Shown here: positions 8,214-16,072 of the stretch, one piece after another
How the letters are laid out: each line of letters starts with the position of its first letter
Position numbering within the stretch: the first letter of the stretch is position 1
The notes under the pieces: generated by a model
What the model was told of the DNA's origin: nothing
What the model saw: the letters and a program-made list of their open reading frames with translations, nothing else
Databases searched by the model: none
Translations under genes and position numbers: made by a program
Source: Bdellovibrionales bacterium
GTDB lineage: Bacteria; Bdellovibrionota; Bdellovibrionia; Bdellovibrionales; JAKFYE01
NCBI GenBank assembly: GCA_021731045.1
Contig: JAKFYE010000011.1
Coordinates: forward strand, 1 to 61,451
Reading direction: 5' to 3'
Length of the DNA: 61,451 bases

Positions 8214-9428
8214 TTAATCGACGTCATATTTTGGCATACTTGAGAATGCGATTTTATTTTTAACTAAGTCCCGCGTTTCGTGCATGTCGGCTAAATATAA
8301 TAGATGTTTTTTGTACTTGGTGTTGAGCTCATCCATAACGCGACTTGCGTTTTCTTTTTTCGGATTATCAAAAAAAGAGAACGATCGTTCGTCTTCATGA
8401 ACAAAATCAAAAAGTGTGATTGAAACTTTGAGCGGAACCCCCGGAGCTCGTGCGCGCCATAAAATTTGAAACGCATCATTGAGCGAATGGGTGTCTTGGC
8501 AAGCAGATATTTTCAAAAAATCGCCCCAACGCGTGTGATCGGTATACCGAATACTAAATGAAATGCGTCGCGCGCACCGTTTGGCACCTCGCAATCGATA
8601 GGCCGCCTTATGCAGCATTTTCATCGCAATGGCGTAAGCGCCTTTTTGATTTCGAAACTCCGGGGCTAAAACATTTGAATGTCCAATCGATTTTGTATCT
8701 TCATATTGATATTCTAAATCGGCACCTCGAATCCATTGATAATAACGTTCGCCGACAATTCCACCCCAGATAGAGCGCATGGTAGGAACATCTTGAGCAA
8801 AAAGTTGCTCCATGGTACGGATGCCACGTTCGTGCAATCGCGCTTCCATACTTGCGCCGATACCTGGAAGATCGCGAGGAATTAATTTAAATAGTTTGCC
8901 GGGTATGTCTTCAGGATTTAAAACTGTAAGCCCGTCGGGCTTTTGCATATCAGACGCCACCTTAGCTAAAAATCGGCTCGACGCAATTCCGACAGAGCTT
9001 GTCAGCGCGACTCCGACTTCCAGTATTCGACGTTTCACTTGTTTGGCGAGTTCCACTGCATTGTTTAAGTCTTGATCTCGTCCCGTGAGTCGGCAGCCCA
9101 TCTCATCAATCGACATAACCTTTGTTACATGTAAACACGACTCAACTGCAGTCACGATTTGATTATGATAATCCACATACTTTCGATGATCCGCTTCAAT
9201 AAAAACAATGCCTGGACACATCTTTCTGGCTTCGGCGACGCCGGTGCCCGTTTTAATCCCAAACTTCTTCGCCTGATAACTCGCAGCTAAACAGCACGTC
9301 GTCTCAGCCATCATCGGAACAACCGCAACCGGGCGCCCTCGCAATTCCGGTCGCGCTTGCTGCTCCACCGAGGCAAAGTAAGAATTCATATCTACGAATA
9401 ACCAATTCAGTCCGCTGGGATGAGACAT
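8214..9428 (-). CDS. Y-family (DinB/UmuC-like) translesion DNA polymerase
   Basis: 404 aa. Catalytic acidic residues are present: D13 in LFVDMNSYFASVEQ and D108-E109 in SIDEMG. SSVGIASSRFLAKVASDMQKPDG is the conserved palm/fingers block, and DLPGIGASMEARL is the thumb helix-hairpin-helix. The usual aromatic or Ala after SIDE is Met here. Expected role: bypass synthesis over damaged DNA. Its ATG lies one base after the stop of a 51-aa membrane ORF with no obvious ribosome-binding site, suggesting translational coupling, and the group lies downstream of lexA on the same strand, consistent with SOS induction. Whether it is strictly Pol IV, Pol V or ImuB-like is unresolved. Confidence 0.9.
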   Translation of the reverse strand: MSHPSGLNWLFVDMNSYFASVEQQARPELRGRPVAVVPMMAETTCCLAASYQAKKFGIKTGTGVAEARKMCPGIVFIEADHRKYVDYHNQIVTAVESCLHVTKVMSIDEMGCRLTGRDQDLNNAVELAKQVKRRILEVGVALTSSVGIASSRFLAKVASDMQKPDGLTVLNPEDIPGKLFKLIPRDLPGIGASMEARLHERGIRTMEQLFAQDVPTMRSIWGGIVGERYYQWIRGADLEYQYEDTKSIGHSNVLAPEFRNQKGAYAIAMKMLHKAAYRLRGAKRCARRISFSIRYTDHTRWGDFLKISACQDTHSLNDAFQILWRARAPGVPLKVSITLFDFVHEDERSFSFFDNPKKENASRVMDELNTKYKKHLLYLADMHETRDLVKNKIAFSSMPKYDVD

Positions 9429-9429
9429 A

Positions 9430-9585
9430 TCAGCTGATAAAGAGATACGAGATTAAAGCCAGCGCAAACAACGCGCCTGAAATGTATCTTTCATATTTAA
9501 AAATGTTTTCTAGTCTGAGCATATAGCGTCCTTTCATATAAAGTTTCGCGGCCGTTCGTTGCAATGTTCTTCTAGAAATTTTCAT
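9430..9585 (-). CDS. 51-aa single-TM small protein in the SOS cluster
   Basis: Too short for routine gene calling but supported by architecture: its ATG overlaps the stop of the upstream 96-aa gene in an ATGA arrangement, and its TGA is one base from the polymerase ATG. The peptide starts MKISRRTLQRTAAKLYMKGR, is basic at the N-terminus, and ends in a hydrophobic segment (YISGALFALALISYLFIS), so it would be an inner-membrane peptide with positive-inside topology. No known family. A regulatory role for the polymerase, or mere coupling function, are both possible. Confidence 0.6.
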   Translation of the reverse strand: MKISRRTLQRTAAKLYMKGRYMLRLENIFKYERYISGALFALALISYLFIS

Positions 9586-9872
9586 AAAAAACCTTGAAGA
9601 TAAAAATTTTTGTCTTCCGGATCAAAATAGACCCAAAGCTTTTCTTGGTCTGTCGTATGAACCGAGTAGTAATCTCGGCTCGGAGAATTTTTAAATTCTG
9701 AAATTCGCTTTGGTCCTTTGCAAATCGCAATCTTCCAAAATTGCTTAGATTCTTTTGCCAAAAAACCGCCATCGCGATAGCGCAGTAAGTAGGGCTCGGG
9801 TAGGTAGTGAGCCGGCCGTTCGTCATTTTCAGATAACACAAATCCCTTTGGTTTTCGTAAACCATTTTCCAT
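9582..9872 (-). CDS. 96-aa protein of the SOS cluster, unknown function
   Basis: Starts at ATG 9872 with AGGAGGG six bases upstream, the best ribosome-binding site in the neighbourhood. Soluble, charged sequence with KPKGFVLSENDERPAH, PYLLRYRDGGFLAK and EKLWVYFDPEDKNFYLQGFL; no transmembrane part. The overlapping frame starting at 9865 is a shadow. Position in front of a small membrane ORF and a Y-family polymerase suggests a helper for mutagenesis, by analogy with small partners in other SOS mutasome cassettes, but there is no sequence evidence for an ImuA- or UmuD-like function. Confidence 0.7.
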   Translation of the reverse strand: MENGLRKPKGFVLSENDERPAHYLPEPYLLRYRDGGFLAKESKQFWKIAICKGPKRISEFKNSPSRDYYSVHTTDQEKLWVYFDPEDKNFYLQGFL

Positions 9873-10037
9873 GAATCCCTCCTGGGTTCGTTTTCTAGTT
9901 TTTTTGGATAAAAGACACCTCTTACGCTTTAAAAAAGCGCATTAAAACATAACAGGTCTCTTATATTTTCTTTTCAATTTTCTATTCAGTTTTTTAGCTA
10001 AACGTATTTAGTCAAATGTGTTTAGCGTCTATTGCGT

Positions 10038-10709
10038 TTACTTATACTGTCGAATGACTCCGACTAAAACTCCCTCAATCCGAAATTGCGCTCGCGCATC
10101 TTCACTCACAATAATAGGTTTCATTTGTGAATTTGCTGGGTGCAATTCAATCTTCTCTTTCTTTTTATAAAATCTTTTAATTGTGGCCTCACTGTTCAGC
10201 ATAGCCACCACGGTTTGTCCGTTGACGGCGGTACTTTGTTTGCGAATGACAACGTAATCTCCATCTAAAATTCCATCGTCAATCATGGATTGACCTTGAA
10301 CTTTAAGTGCAAACATATCGCTGCCAGTCTCTCGCATCATCGGTGGGATCTCGATCGTCTCGCCAACAGTAATAGCTTCAATCGGACGACCGGCCGCAAC
10401 TTTTCCAAGAAGAGGTAACTCCAGGCTCTTATCATCGGGAGGAGGACCAAGAGCCTGGAGGGTGCGTTTTCCATTCCATGTTTTTGAAAGAACACCTTGG
10501 CGCTGCAAGCGCACAAGATAATTTTGAACCGTTCCCAAAGAATTAAAACCAAAATGCTTGGCGATCTCTTGCTGTGACGGGGAGTAACCATTTGTCTCCG
10601 TCGACTTTAAGATAAAATCCAAAATCATTTTTTGTTTCGGAGTGAGGTTTGGTTGCTGTCGAGAAGAGCTATCGAGAGAGGATGTATTAAAAAGTGGGTT
10701 CTTTTTCAT
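10038..10709 (-). CDS. lexA: LexA repressor
   Basis: SOS master repressor, 223 aa. N-terminal winged helix (PKQKMILDFILK, SPSQQEIAKHFGFNSLGTVQNYL) with a 20-residue extension; C-terminal S24 autoprotease domain with cleavage site A106-G107 (KVAAGRP), nucleophile S141 (GQSMID) and general base K178 (EATIKRF). Two adjacent direct repeats lie 9 bases upstream of the ATG and may be its own operator. The polymerase cassette at 8214-9872 follows on the same strand after a 165-bp gap, AT-rich and probably carrying its own promoter. Confidence 0.96.
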   Translation of the reverse strand: MKKNPLFNTSSLDSSSRQQPNLTPKQKMILDFILKSTETNGYSPSQQEIAKHFGFNSLGTVQNYLVRLQRQGVLSKTWNGKRTLQALGPPPDDKSLELPLLGKVAAGRPIEAITVGETIEIPPMMRETGSDMFALKVQGQSMIDDGILDGDYVVIRKQSTAVNGQTVVAMLNSEATIKRFYKKKEKIELHPANSQMKPIIVSEDARAQFRIEGVLVGVIRQYK

Positions 10710-10717
10710 TCCCTTAA

Positions 10718-10739
10718 GTTATGCGTAAGTTGTGCGTAA
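10718..10739 (-). promoter_or_regulatory. Putative LexA operator: two GTTRTGCGTAA direct repeats
   Basis: GTTATGCGTAA (10718-10728) and GTTGTGCGTAA (10729-10739) are contiguous 11-bp direct repeats just before the lexA start. From published work on Bdellovibrio, LexA there recognises a TTAC/GTAA type box; the TTAYGC..GTAA character fits loosely but spacing is not identical. A related GCGTAAG lies at 9921-9927 upstream of the polymerase cassette on the opposite orientation. Confidence 0.45.
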
Positions 10740-10853
10740 GTCAATACGGCTTTAAAAAAGAATTTGTGAAGGTCCGGGCGGTGAGCGTTAAGCTAATGAA
10801 ACTACAATACTTCTTCTCGAGTGATACGTGAAGTCTAGTTTTAAAAAGGGCGA

Positions 10854-11696
10854 TTAAAACAACGCTCCCACATCTAAAATTTTATTCAAATCCTTTTGAT
10901 AGAGTAGGTAAAAATCAATCGGTTTGATTGCAGGCGCAGATTCAATCTCAACATTTTTGGCCAAAGGAATATCCTCTGGAATTAAACTATATCCGCGGCC
11001 CTGTGCGATGAGCTCCGCGATAACATTCCAATCTTCGCAAGCAAACTTTAAGCTTATAGAGTCGACCTTATGCTCCTTCCACCACTCTGTTAAAAAAGGA
11101 GGCTGGTGTTTTTTGTATCCCAGAGAGGGTGTCGCCTTCAACCACTCTGAATTTTTCATTTGGGATTTAAGAGAGAGTCCTTTAAGGAGGCTTTTGCTTA
11201 CGGCAAAGACCACCGAATTAGAAAACAATTTTTTTGCGACAACATCCGTAGTATCCGGTCGATTCTGAACGATGGCGAGGTCAATACGGCGCTCAAGGAT
11301 CGCATCAACGGCAGTCTTGCCGCTTAAAGGAATGAACTCCACATGTCCTTCAAAATTTATTTTAGGTGCAAGCAGAGACAAAATTTCTTGCCGGCCGCCA
11401 ATACGCAAGTGAAACTGCGATTTATCCCCAGCTTGCCAATGCGCCACCTCTATTGATTTTTGCAAATCACGCCAACTGCCGCTCACAGATTGATAAAATA
11501 TCTTTCCAAATTGAGTTAAAACCTTTCTGCGCCCCTGAGTGATAAAAAGTTTCTGTTGGATATGGTGCTCTAGCTGTTGCAAATGTACGGTGACGGCCGG
11601 CTGTGAAATATAAAGTTTTTCAGCCGTTTCAGTGATGTTCTTAGACTCTACGAACGTAATAAAGGTTTGAAGCAGGGCGGGATTAAATGGGGTCAT
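10854..11696 (-). CDS. LysR family transcriptional regulator
   Basis: 280 aa with an N-terminal winged helix (LLQTFITFVESKNITETAEKL, ISQPAVTVHLQQLEHHI) and a type-2 periplasmic-binding-like effector domain. The effector domain opens with the expected HLRIGGRQEILSLLAPKI and contains VDAILERRIDLAIVQNRP. It is divergent from the secreted protein gene at 11824; the 127-bp intergenic stretch is very AT-rich with several ATATAT dyads, where the protein most likely binds. LysR regulators often control the divergent neighbour, but the neighbour's function is unknown, so the inducer cannot be guessed. Confidence 0.92.
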   Translation of the reverse strand: MTPFNPALLQTFITFVESKNITETAEKLYISQPAVTVHLQQLEHHIQQKLFITQGRRKVLTQFGKIFYQSVSGSWRDLQKSIEVAHWQAGDKSQFHLRIGGRQEILSLLAPKINFEGHVEFIPLSGKTAVDAILERRIDLAIVQNRPDTTDVVAKKLFSNSVVFAVSKSLLKGLSLKSQMKNSEWLKATPSLGYKKHQPPFLTEWWKEHKVDSISLKFACEDWNVIAELIAQGRGYSLIPEDIPLAKNVEIESAPAIKPIDFYLLYQKDLNKILDVGALF

Positions 11697-11823
11697 ATAT
11701 CCTCATATATATATTAATGTAATAATATAATATATATCAAAATATTAATTTTATCAATTCAGAATGTGCTCTAAATACGTCTGCATAGAAACCAACAAAC
11801 AAATATAACCAATAGGAGTTTAT

Positions 11824-12237
11824 ATGAAAAAAATGTTAATAATACTAAGTCTGGCCATCAGTTCGACGGCATTTGCAAAAGACATCAACTCGGACAAATA
11901 CTATTATCCGGTTGAGCTCGAACTCAACACCGACTCGAGTTTGAATCTCTATGGCGATGACCTTTACGATTTAACTGAAGAACAAGTCGAAAAAATGGCG
12001 GGTTTTGAAATCATTATTCCGTTAAAGCAGTCGGAGCACGATTTTCTTTTTCAAGGCGTATTGGGTTCAGATGATTTTGTCGAATGCACGGTCTTGGGCA
12101 GTTTTGAAAAAGACGAGAAAACTCACTACAAAGTGCATGCGAGTGTCGGTTTAGAAGACGGCTCGTCTTGTACTTTTGAGGCTAAAACTCTAGACGGAAA
12201 GTCGACAAGTTTCGAGATTTACGCAGTCGGCACATAA
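11824..12237 (+). CDS. Small secreted acidic protein, unknown function
   Basis: 137 aa with signal peptide MKKMLIILSLAISSTAFAK and a strongly acidic mature part (YPVELELNTDSSLNLYGDDLYDL). Two Cys residues (VECTVLG, SSCTFEAK) could form one disulphide. Start ATG is preceded by TAGGAG. It is divergent from the LysR regulator, which probably controls it, and is followed 45 bp later by another small secreted protein with its own AAGGAG site, so both are likely in one transcript. No family recognised; the beta-rich composition suggests a periplasmic binding or inhibitor-like fold. Confidence 0.65.
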   Translation: MKKMLIILSLAISSTAFAKDINSDKYYYPVELELNTDSSLNLYGDDLYDLTEEQVEKMAGFEIIIPLKQSEHDFLFQGVLGSDDFVECTVLGSFEKDEKTHYKVHASVGLEDGSSCTFEAKTLDGKSTSFEIYAVGT

Positions 12238-12282
12238 AAATCAAATTGGCACAAAAAATTCTTAAAGAATTAAGGAGTTAAA

Positions 12283-12615
12283 ATGAAATACGTACTCGGA
12301 TTATTCGTCATATTAAGTAGCTCATTAGGGAATGCCTGCTACGTTGAGCCAACAAAAGCTCAATCAAAGAAGATTCTCTCATTTGCCACCGATTATTTTA
12401 TTGATTCGATTGTAGGTCAAAATAATGCGCTCGTCTCAACATTAGCTTTGGACGTAAACGATTGTCATGATTATGACGGGGAGTTTTCGTCTTTCACAAT
12501 AGAGCTAAAATGGCGTCAGAAGTTGCAAAATAAATATCAAACTTGCACACAAGAGCTCGGCATTAATGATGCTGAGATCGAATATAAAGATAGTATAAAC
12601 TGTGTGAGTGAGTAG
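12283..12615 (+). CDS. Small secreted Cys-containing protein, unknown function
   Basis: 110 aa with signal sequence MKYVLGLFVILSSSLGNA and then CYVEPTKAQSKKIL. Four Cys in the mature chain (ACYVE, NDCHDYD, QTCTQELG, INCVSE) suggest two disulphides. Charged and helical in the middle. The start has AAGGAG at 7-8 bases. It is the second gene after the LysR-divergent promoter. A perfect palindrome right after the stop terminates both this gene and the convergent 12635 gene. Confidence 0.6.
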   Translation: MKYVLGLFVILSSSLGNACYVEPTKAQSKKILSFATDYFIDSIVGQNNALVSTLALDVNDCHDYDGEFSSFTIELKWRQKLQNKYQTCTQELGINDAEIEYKDSINCVSE

Positions 12616-12624
12616 TCGCGTGCT

Positions 12625-12648
12625 TGAAGGGTTCTTAAGAACCCTTCA
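12625..12648. terminator. Perfect 24-bp palindrome between convergent genes
   Basis: TGAAGGGTTCTT directly followed by its reverse complement. On the plus strand it is followed by a T/C-rich stretch (ACTCTTTTCTT), so it can serve as terminator for 12283-12615; the last codons and stop of the minus-strand 135-aa gene lie inside it. Confidence 0.7.
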
Positions 12649-13042
12649 CTCTTTTCTTAATGGCCGCGTGTTCTTCGGCTTCTTGTTTCTTGATGATTTC
12701 TGCTAAAACCTGTCGTTGTTCCGGCGGGAGGTTTCCGCTTTCTAAAAAAGCTTTGGCCTTGGAGCGAACTTCCGAAGGGCTATAACTTTTAGACTGTGCC
12801 TTTTCTTCTTCTGTGGGTTCACGAGCTGAAAAAGCAACAACGTATGCAGGCTCTTCAGCTGCGACTGGAGTCGCAACCTTTGTAGGCTTTGCCTTTTCAG
12901 CTGGTTTTGGAGTCGATACTTTGGAAGCTTCTTTAGACTCGCTTCCATTTTTTAGAGTCGACGGTTTTCCCTCTTTCTTAGAAACGGCGGTCTCTAATTT
13001 TTTATTTGCCGATTTAGGAGTAGAACCCACATCAATTTTCAT
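12635..13042 (-). CDS. Low-complexity Lys/Ala/Pro-rich protein, unknown function
   Basis: 135 aa, predicted by eye to be disordered for the first 65 residues (runs of K, S, A, P, E such as TPKPAEKAKPTKVATPVAA), then a short helical C-terminus (SPSEVRSKAKAFLESGNLPPEQRQ, VLAEIIKKQEAEEHAAIKKR). No signal peptide or membrane segment. The reading frame is uninterrupted and biased in composition, which supports coding; the opposite strand frames through here are shadows. Possibly a nucleic-acid or scaffold-associated protein, but there is no motif to support that. Confidence 0.6.
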   Translation of the reverse strand: MKIDVGSTPKSANKKLETAVSKKEGKPSTLKNGSESKEASKVSTPKPAEKAKPTKVATPVAAEEPAYVVAFSAREPTEEEKAQSKSYSPSEVRSKAKAFLESGNLPPEQRQVLAEIIKKQEAEEHAAIKKRVKGS

Positions 13043-13124
13043 AAATTTATTTTAACGGGGCTAAGTTTTTTCGTGAATAAATTTATTATGTTAAGGACGA
13101 AAGTCTAGGAGAAATTATCTCGAT

Positions 13125-14315
13125 TTAAAACTCTAAGTCTCTCGTAATATTTTTGTGATGAGCCTCGAGAGTGCCGCCACCGATTTCTAAAAGCTTGGCA
13201 TCTCGCCACAATCGTTCGACAACATATTCGCCAACATAACCATAACCACCAAGTACTTGAATCGCGGCATCTGCGATTTCTTTTCCGGCAGTAGAAGCAA
13301 AAAGTTTTACGCCGTCAGAATCTAAACGATGACCTTCGGCCGTTAAGTTTAATCTCCGAGCTGTATCGTAAATATAAGTTTGAGCTGCACGGTATTTTGC
13401 ATAGCTTTCGCCAATATATTTCTGAATCTGTCCAAAGTGAGAGAGAGGTTTGCCAAATGCTTTTCGCTCTTCGGCGTACTTCACCATAATTTCTAAACAT
13501 CGCCGAGCAATACCGGTACTTTGCGCGGCTAAAGTGAGACGTTCAATCTCTAGATTTCGCATCATGTGCAATAAAGAATCACCTTCGTTGCCGACGAGAT
13601 TAGCCACTGGGACTTCACAATCTTCATAGACGAGTTCGGCCGTATTAGACGCGCGCATGCCAAGTTTGTCGGCAATTTTTTGACCAACGTAAAAACCTTT
13701 AAACCCTTTTTCGACAATAAAAGTTGAAATCTGCGGACGACCATTTTTCTCGCCGGTCTTCGCGTACGTCCATACGATGTCACACGGAGTTTTATTGTCA
13801 TCGATGGCGCCGTTTGTAATCCACATTTTACGACCATTTAAAATATATTTATCGCCTTTTTTGACAGCGGTGGTTTCCATCCCGAGAACATCGGTGCCCA
13901 CCGCAGGTTCTGAAATCGCCATTGCGCCCACCCATTCACCGCTACAGAGTTTGGGAAGAATACGTTTTTTTTGCTCTTCGGATGCATTTTGAGCAGCGTT
14001 GTTCACGCACAACATCGAATGCGCCAAGTAGGCGAGACCAAACCCGGGATCGCTGGCGGACAGTTCTTCGTGCACGATCACGGCGGCGATCGCGTCCATG
14101 CCCGAGCCACCATGTTCGGTGGGTGCGGTAATTCCTAAAAGTCCAAGTTCACCAAGTTTTTTAAAGAGGGCAAGATTGAAAAATTCTTTTTTATCACTCT
14201 CATGCGCTTGCGGTTCAACTTCAGTTTCGACAAATTGACGGACGGTCTCTCGAAGCATTTTGTGTTCTTCGGTTGGATTGAGCAGATCGAAATTCTGAAG
14301 ATCAACGTTTGCCAT
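13125..14315 (-). CDS. Acyl-CoA dehydrogenase, isovaleryl-CoA type
   Basis: 396-aa FAD enzyme oxidising acyl-CoA to 2-enoyl-CoA, passing electrons to ETF. Conserved blocks: AISEPAVGTD, RKMWITNGA, DKLGMRASNT and AAIQVLGGYGYVGEYVVERLWRDAK. The catalytic-base position used by short/medium-chain enzymes (Glu in YEGTS) is Gly here (EIGGGTLEA), while a Glu is present in NLEIERLTLA, the arrangement known from isovaleryl-CoA dehydrogenase. This makes a branched-chain (leucine-derived) substrate plausible. ATG with GAGG five bases upstream. It follows another acyl-CoA dehydrogenase by 16 bp in the same operon. Confidence 0.93.
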   Translation of the reverse strand: MANVDLQNFDLLNPTEEHKMLRETVRQFVETEVEPQAHESDKKEFFNLALFKKLGELGLLGITAPTEHGGSGMDAIAAVIVHEELSASDPGFGLAYLAHSMLCVNNAAQNASEEQKKRILPKLCSGEWVGAMAISEPAVGTDVLGMETTAVKKGDKYILNGRKMWITNGAIDDNKTPCDIVWTYAKTGEKNGRPQISTFIVEKGFKGFYVGQKIADKLGMRASNTAELVYEDCEVPVANLVGNEGDSLLHMMRNLEIERLTLAAQSTGIARRCLEIMVKYAEERKAFGKPLSHFGQIQKYIGESYAKYRAAQTYIYDTARRLNLTAEGHRLDSDGVKLFASTAGKEIADAAIQVLGGYGYVGEYVVERLWRDAKLLEIGGGTLEAHHKNITRDLEF

Positions 14316-14331
14316 TTTGCCTCATCTGCAA

Positions 14332-15489
14332 CTAGTTTTGAAGTTCCATTTTTGCAATTGTTTGTAATTGCATATTGCTCGTGCCTTCGTAAATTTGTCC
14401 GATCTTGGCATCACGAAAGAATTTTTCAACTGGGTATTCTTTAGTAAAGCCATTTCCACCGAATAAATCTATTGCCATCGAACAAATTTTTTCAGCAGCT
14501 TTAGAAGAATAATATTTTGCAATTGCGGCTTCTTTCACAAAGTCTTTGCCGCTGTCTTTTAACCGGGCGGCATTATAAACCAATAGTCGAGCGGCTTCCA
14601 ATTGGACGCGCATTTCTGAAAGTTGAAACTGAACACCTTGATATTCGCTGATGGACTTACCAAATTGCTCGCGTCCTTTGATGTATTTTAAAGTAGCCTC
14701 ATACGCGCCTTGCGCAATTCCAATCATCTGCGCGCCGATACCGATTCGTCCTTCGTTTAAAGTTTCAATCGCAACTTTATAACCTTTGCCGACTTCACCT
14801 AAAATATTAGATTTTGGAACTTCGCAGTTTTCAAAAATCAATTCGCATGTGCTCGAAGCGCGAATGCCGAGTTTGTCTTCTTTTTTTCCGACCGTGAATC
14901 CTTTAAACGTTTTTTCAACTACAAATGCGGTGATTCCTTTGTAACCTTTTGTAGGGTCTACGTTTGCAAAAACGATAAACACACTGGCCTCTTTGCCGTT
15001 CGTGATCCAAAGTTTGTGACCGTTTAACACGTATTTATCGCCCTTGTCTTCGGCTCGTAATTTTAAAGCAAACGCATCGGAGCCTGATCCGCTTTCAGAA
15101 AGCGCGTAAGCACCGACCCATTCTCTCGCCAGTTTAGGAAGATATTTTTCTTTAATGGCGTCGCTTCCCCATTTTATAAAGGCATTTGTAGTTAATGTGT
15201 TTTGAACATCGACAAGAACGCTCACGCTGCCATCGACGCGACCAATCTCTTCAACTGCGAGACAGGCCATAAAAAAACTTCCGCCCGCGCCTCCATATTT
15301 TTCTGGGGATTCGACTCCCATCAAACCCATTTCGAAAAGTTGTTTAACGAGTTCAGGATCCATCTGGGCCTCTTCGTCCATTTTGTTGACTCGAGGTTTG
15401 ATTTCTCCTTCGGCAAAAGTGCGAATGGCTTCGCGAAAAGCCTGTTCTTCGTCGCTAAGTGTCGTGAGTGCAGAGATGTGATTAGACAA
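14332..15489 (-). CDS. Acyl-CoA dehydrogenase, short-chain/butyryl type
   Basis: 385 aa from a TTG start at 15489, chosen because AAAGGAGA lies seven bases upstream and the protein then begins SNHISALTTLSDEEQAFRE like its family; the longer frame to 15552 would run into the divergent gene. Contains ALSESGSGSDAF, HKLWITNGK, DKLGIRASSTCE and the catalytic Glu in IYEGTSNMQL. Likely oxidises butyryl-CoA or another short acyl-CoA; the fused isobutyryl-CoA mutase at 1589-4822 could feed it. Cotranscribed with the isovaleryl-type enzyme downstream and divergent from a B12-binding subunit. Confidence 0.93.
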   Translation of the reverse strand: MSNHISALTTLSDEEQAFREAIRTFAEGEIKPRVNKMDEEAQMDPELVKQLFEMGLMGVESPEKYGGAGGSFFMACLAVEEIGRVDGSVSVLVDVQNTLTTNAFIKWGSDAIKEKYLPKLAREWVGAYALSESGSGSDAFALKLRAEDKGDKYVLNGHKLWITNGKEASVFIVFANVDPTKGYKGITAFVVEKTFKGFTVGKKEDKLGIRASSTCELIFENCEVPKSNILGEVGKGYKVAIETLNEGRIGIGAQMIGIAQGAYEATLKYIKGREQFGKSISEYQGVQFQLSEMRVQLEAARLLVYNAARLKDSGKDFVKEAAIAKYYSSKAAEKICSMAIDLFGGNGFTKEYPVEKFFRDAKIGQIYEGTSNMQLQTIAKMELQN

Positions 15490-15545
15490 GGGATTCTCCT
15501 TTTTGTAGGCTCTAAAAGAGTCACGCAGACTGGGGGTTGGAGTCA

Positions 15546-15977
15546 ATGGCAAACATCATCCGCGTTCTTATCGCAAAACCAGGTTTAGACGGGCATGATC
15601 GCGGCGCGAAAGTTGTTGCACGATCCTTGCGCGATGCAGGTTTTGAAGTGATTTATACGGGACTTCATCAAACTCCCGAAATGGTGGTTTCGAGTGCGAT
15701 GCAAGAAGATGTAGATGTTATCGGGCTTTCGATTCTCTCGGGAGCGCATGTTCCCATCGTCGAAGCGATTTTACTTCTTATGAAAAAGCAAAAATTAACC
15801 AAACCCGTTTTTGTTGGTGGAATCATTCCTGATGATGATGCAAAGCTTCTGAAAAAAAAAGGTGTCTTTCAAGTTTTCGGCCCCGGATCGCCTCTTGCTG
15901 ATATCGCCGACGCTGTAAAAAAAGTGGTCTCATCAAAGCCCTCCTCTCAAACTAAGCGTAAGATTAAGAAAAAATAA
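15546..15977 (+). CDS. Stand-alone B12-binding subunit of an acyl-CoA mutase
   Basis: 143 aa, homologous to the C-terminal cobalamin-binding domain of methylmalonyl-CoA mutase: IAKPGLDGHDRGAKVVA carries the DxHxxG axial-His motif, followed by VDVIGLSILSGAHV and VFGPGSPLADI. Start set at the ATG at 15546 rather than an upstream TTG, as ANIIRVLIAKPG is the canonical beginning. A basic tail (TKRKIKKK) ends it. The catalytic large subunit is not in the window, so its partner must lie elsewhere; the fused IcmF has its own B12 domain. Divergent from two acyl-CoA dehydrogenases, 56 bp away. Confidence 0.92.
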   Translation: MANIIRVLIAKPGLDGHDRGAKVVARSLRDAGFEVIYTGLHQTPEMVVSSAMQEDVDVIGLSILSGAHVPIVEAILLLMKKQKLTKPVFVGGIIPDDDAKLLKKKGVFQVFGPGSPLADIADAVKKVVSSKPSSQTKRKIKKK

Positions 15978-15998
15978 ATTTAGCTATGTAGCGAACAT

Positions 15999-16036
15999 GT
16001 AGCACGACGTTGCTTATTTAGTGTGCTACTCCTTTT
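15999..16036 (+). terminator. Possible terminator after B12-binding subunit gene
   Basis: GTAGCAC and GTGCTAC form a 7-bp stem with a long loop, followed by TCCTTTTTG. The loop is long, so this is a modest candidate. Confidence 0.35.
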
Positions 16037-16072
16037 TGAATGATCTTAAACAGATTTATCTGCGGAGGAATT

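Noticed and set aside
9901..9945. CGCTTT-AAA-AAAGCG hairpin as terminator after lexA
   Set aside because: No T-run on the minus strand after the stem; more likely part of the promoter region of the polymerase cassette.
8214..10740. Possible mobile integron or phage origin of the lexA-polymerase locus
   Set aside because: No integrase, attachment site or compositional break is visible; it looks like a host SOS locus.
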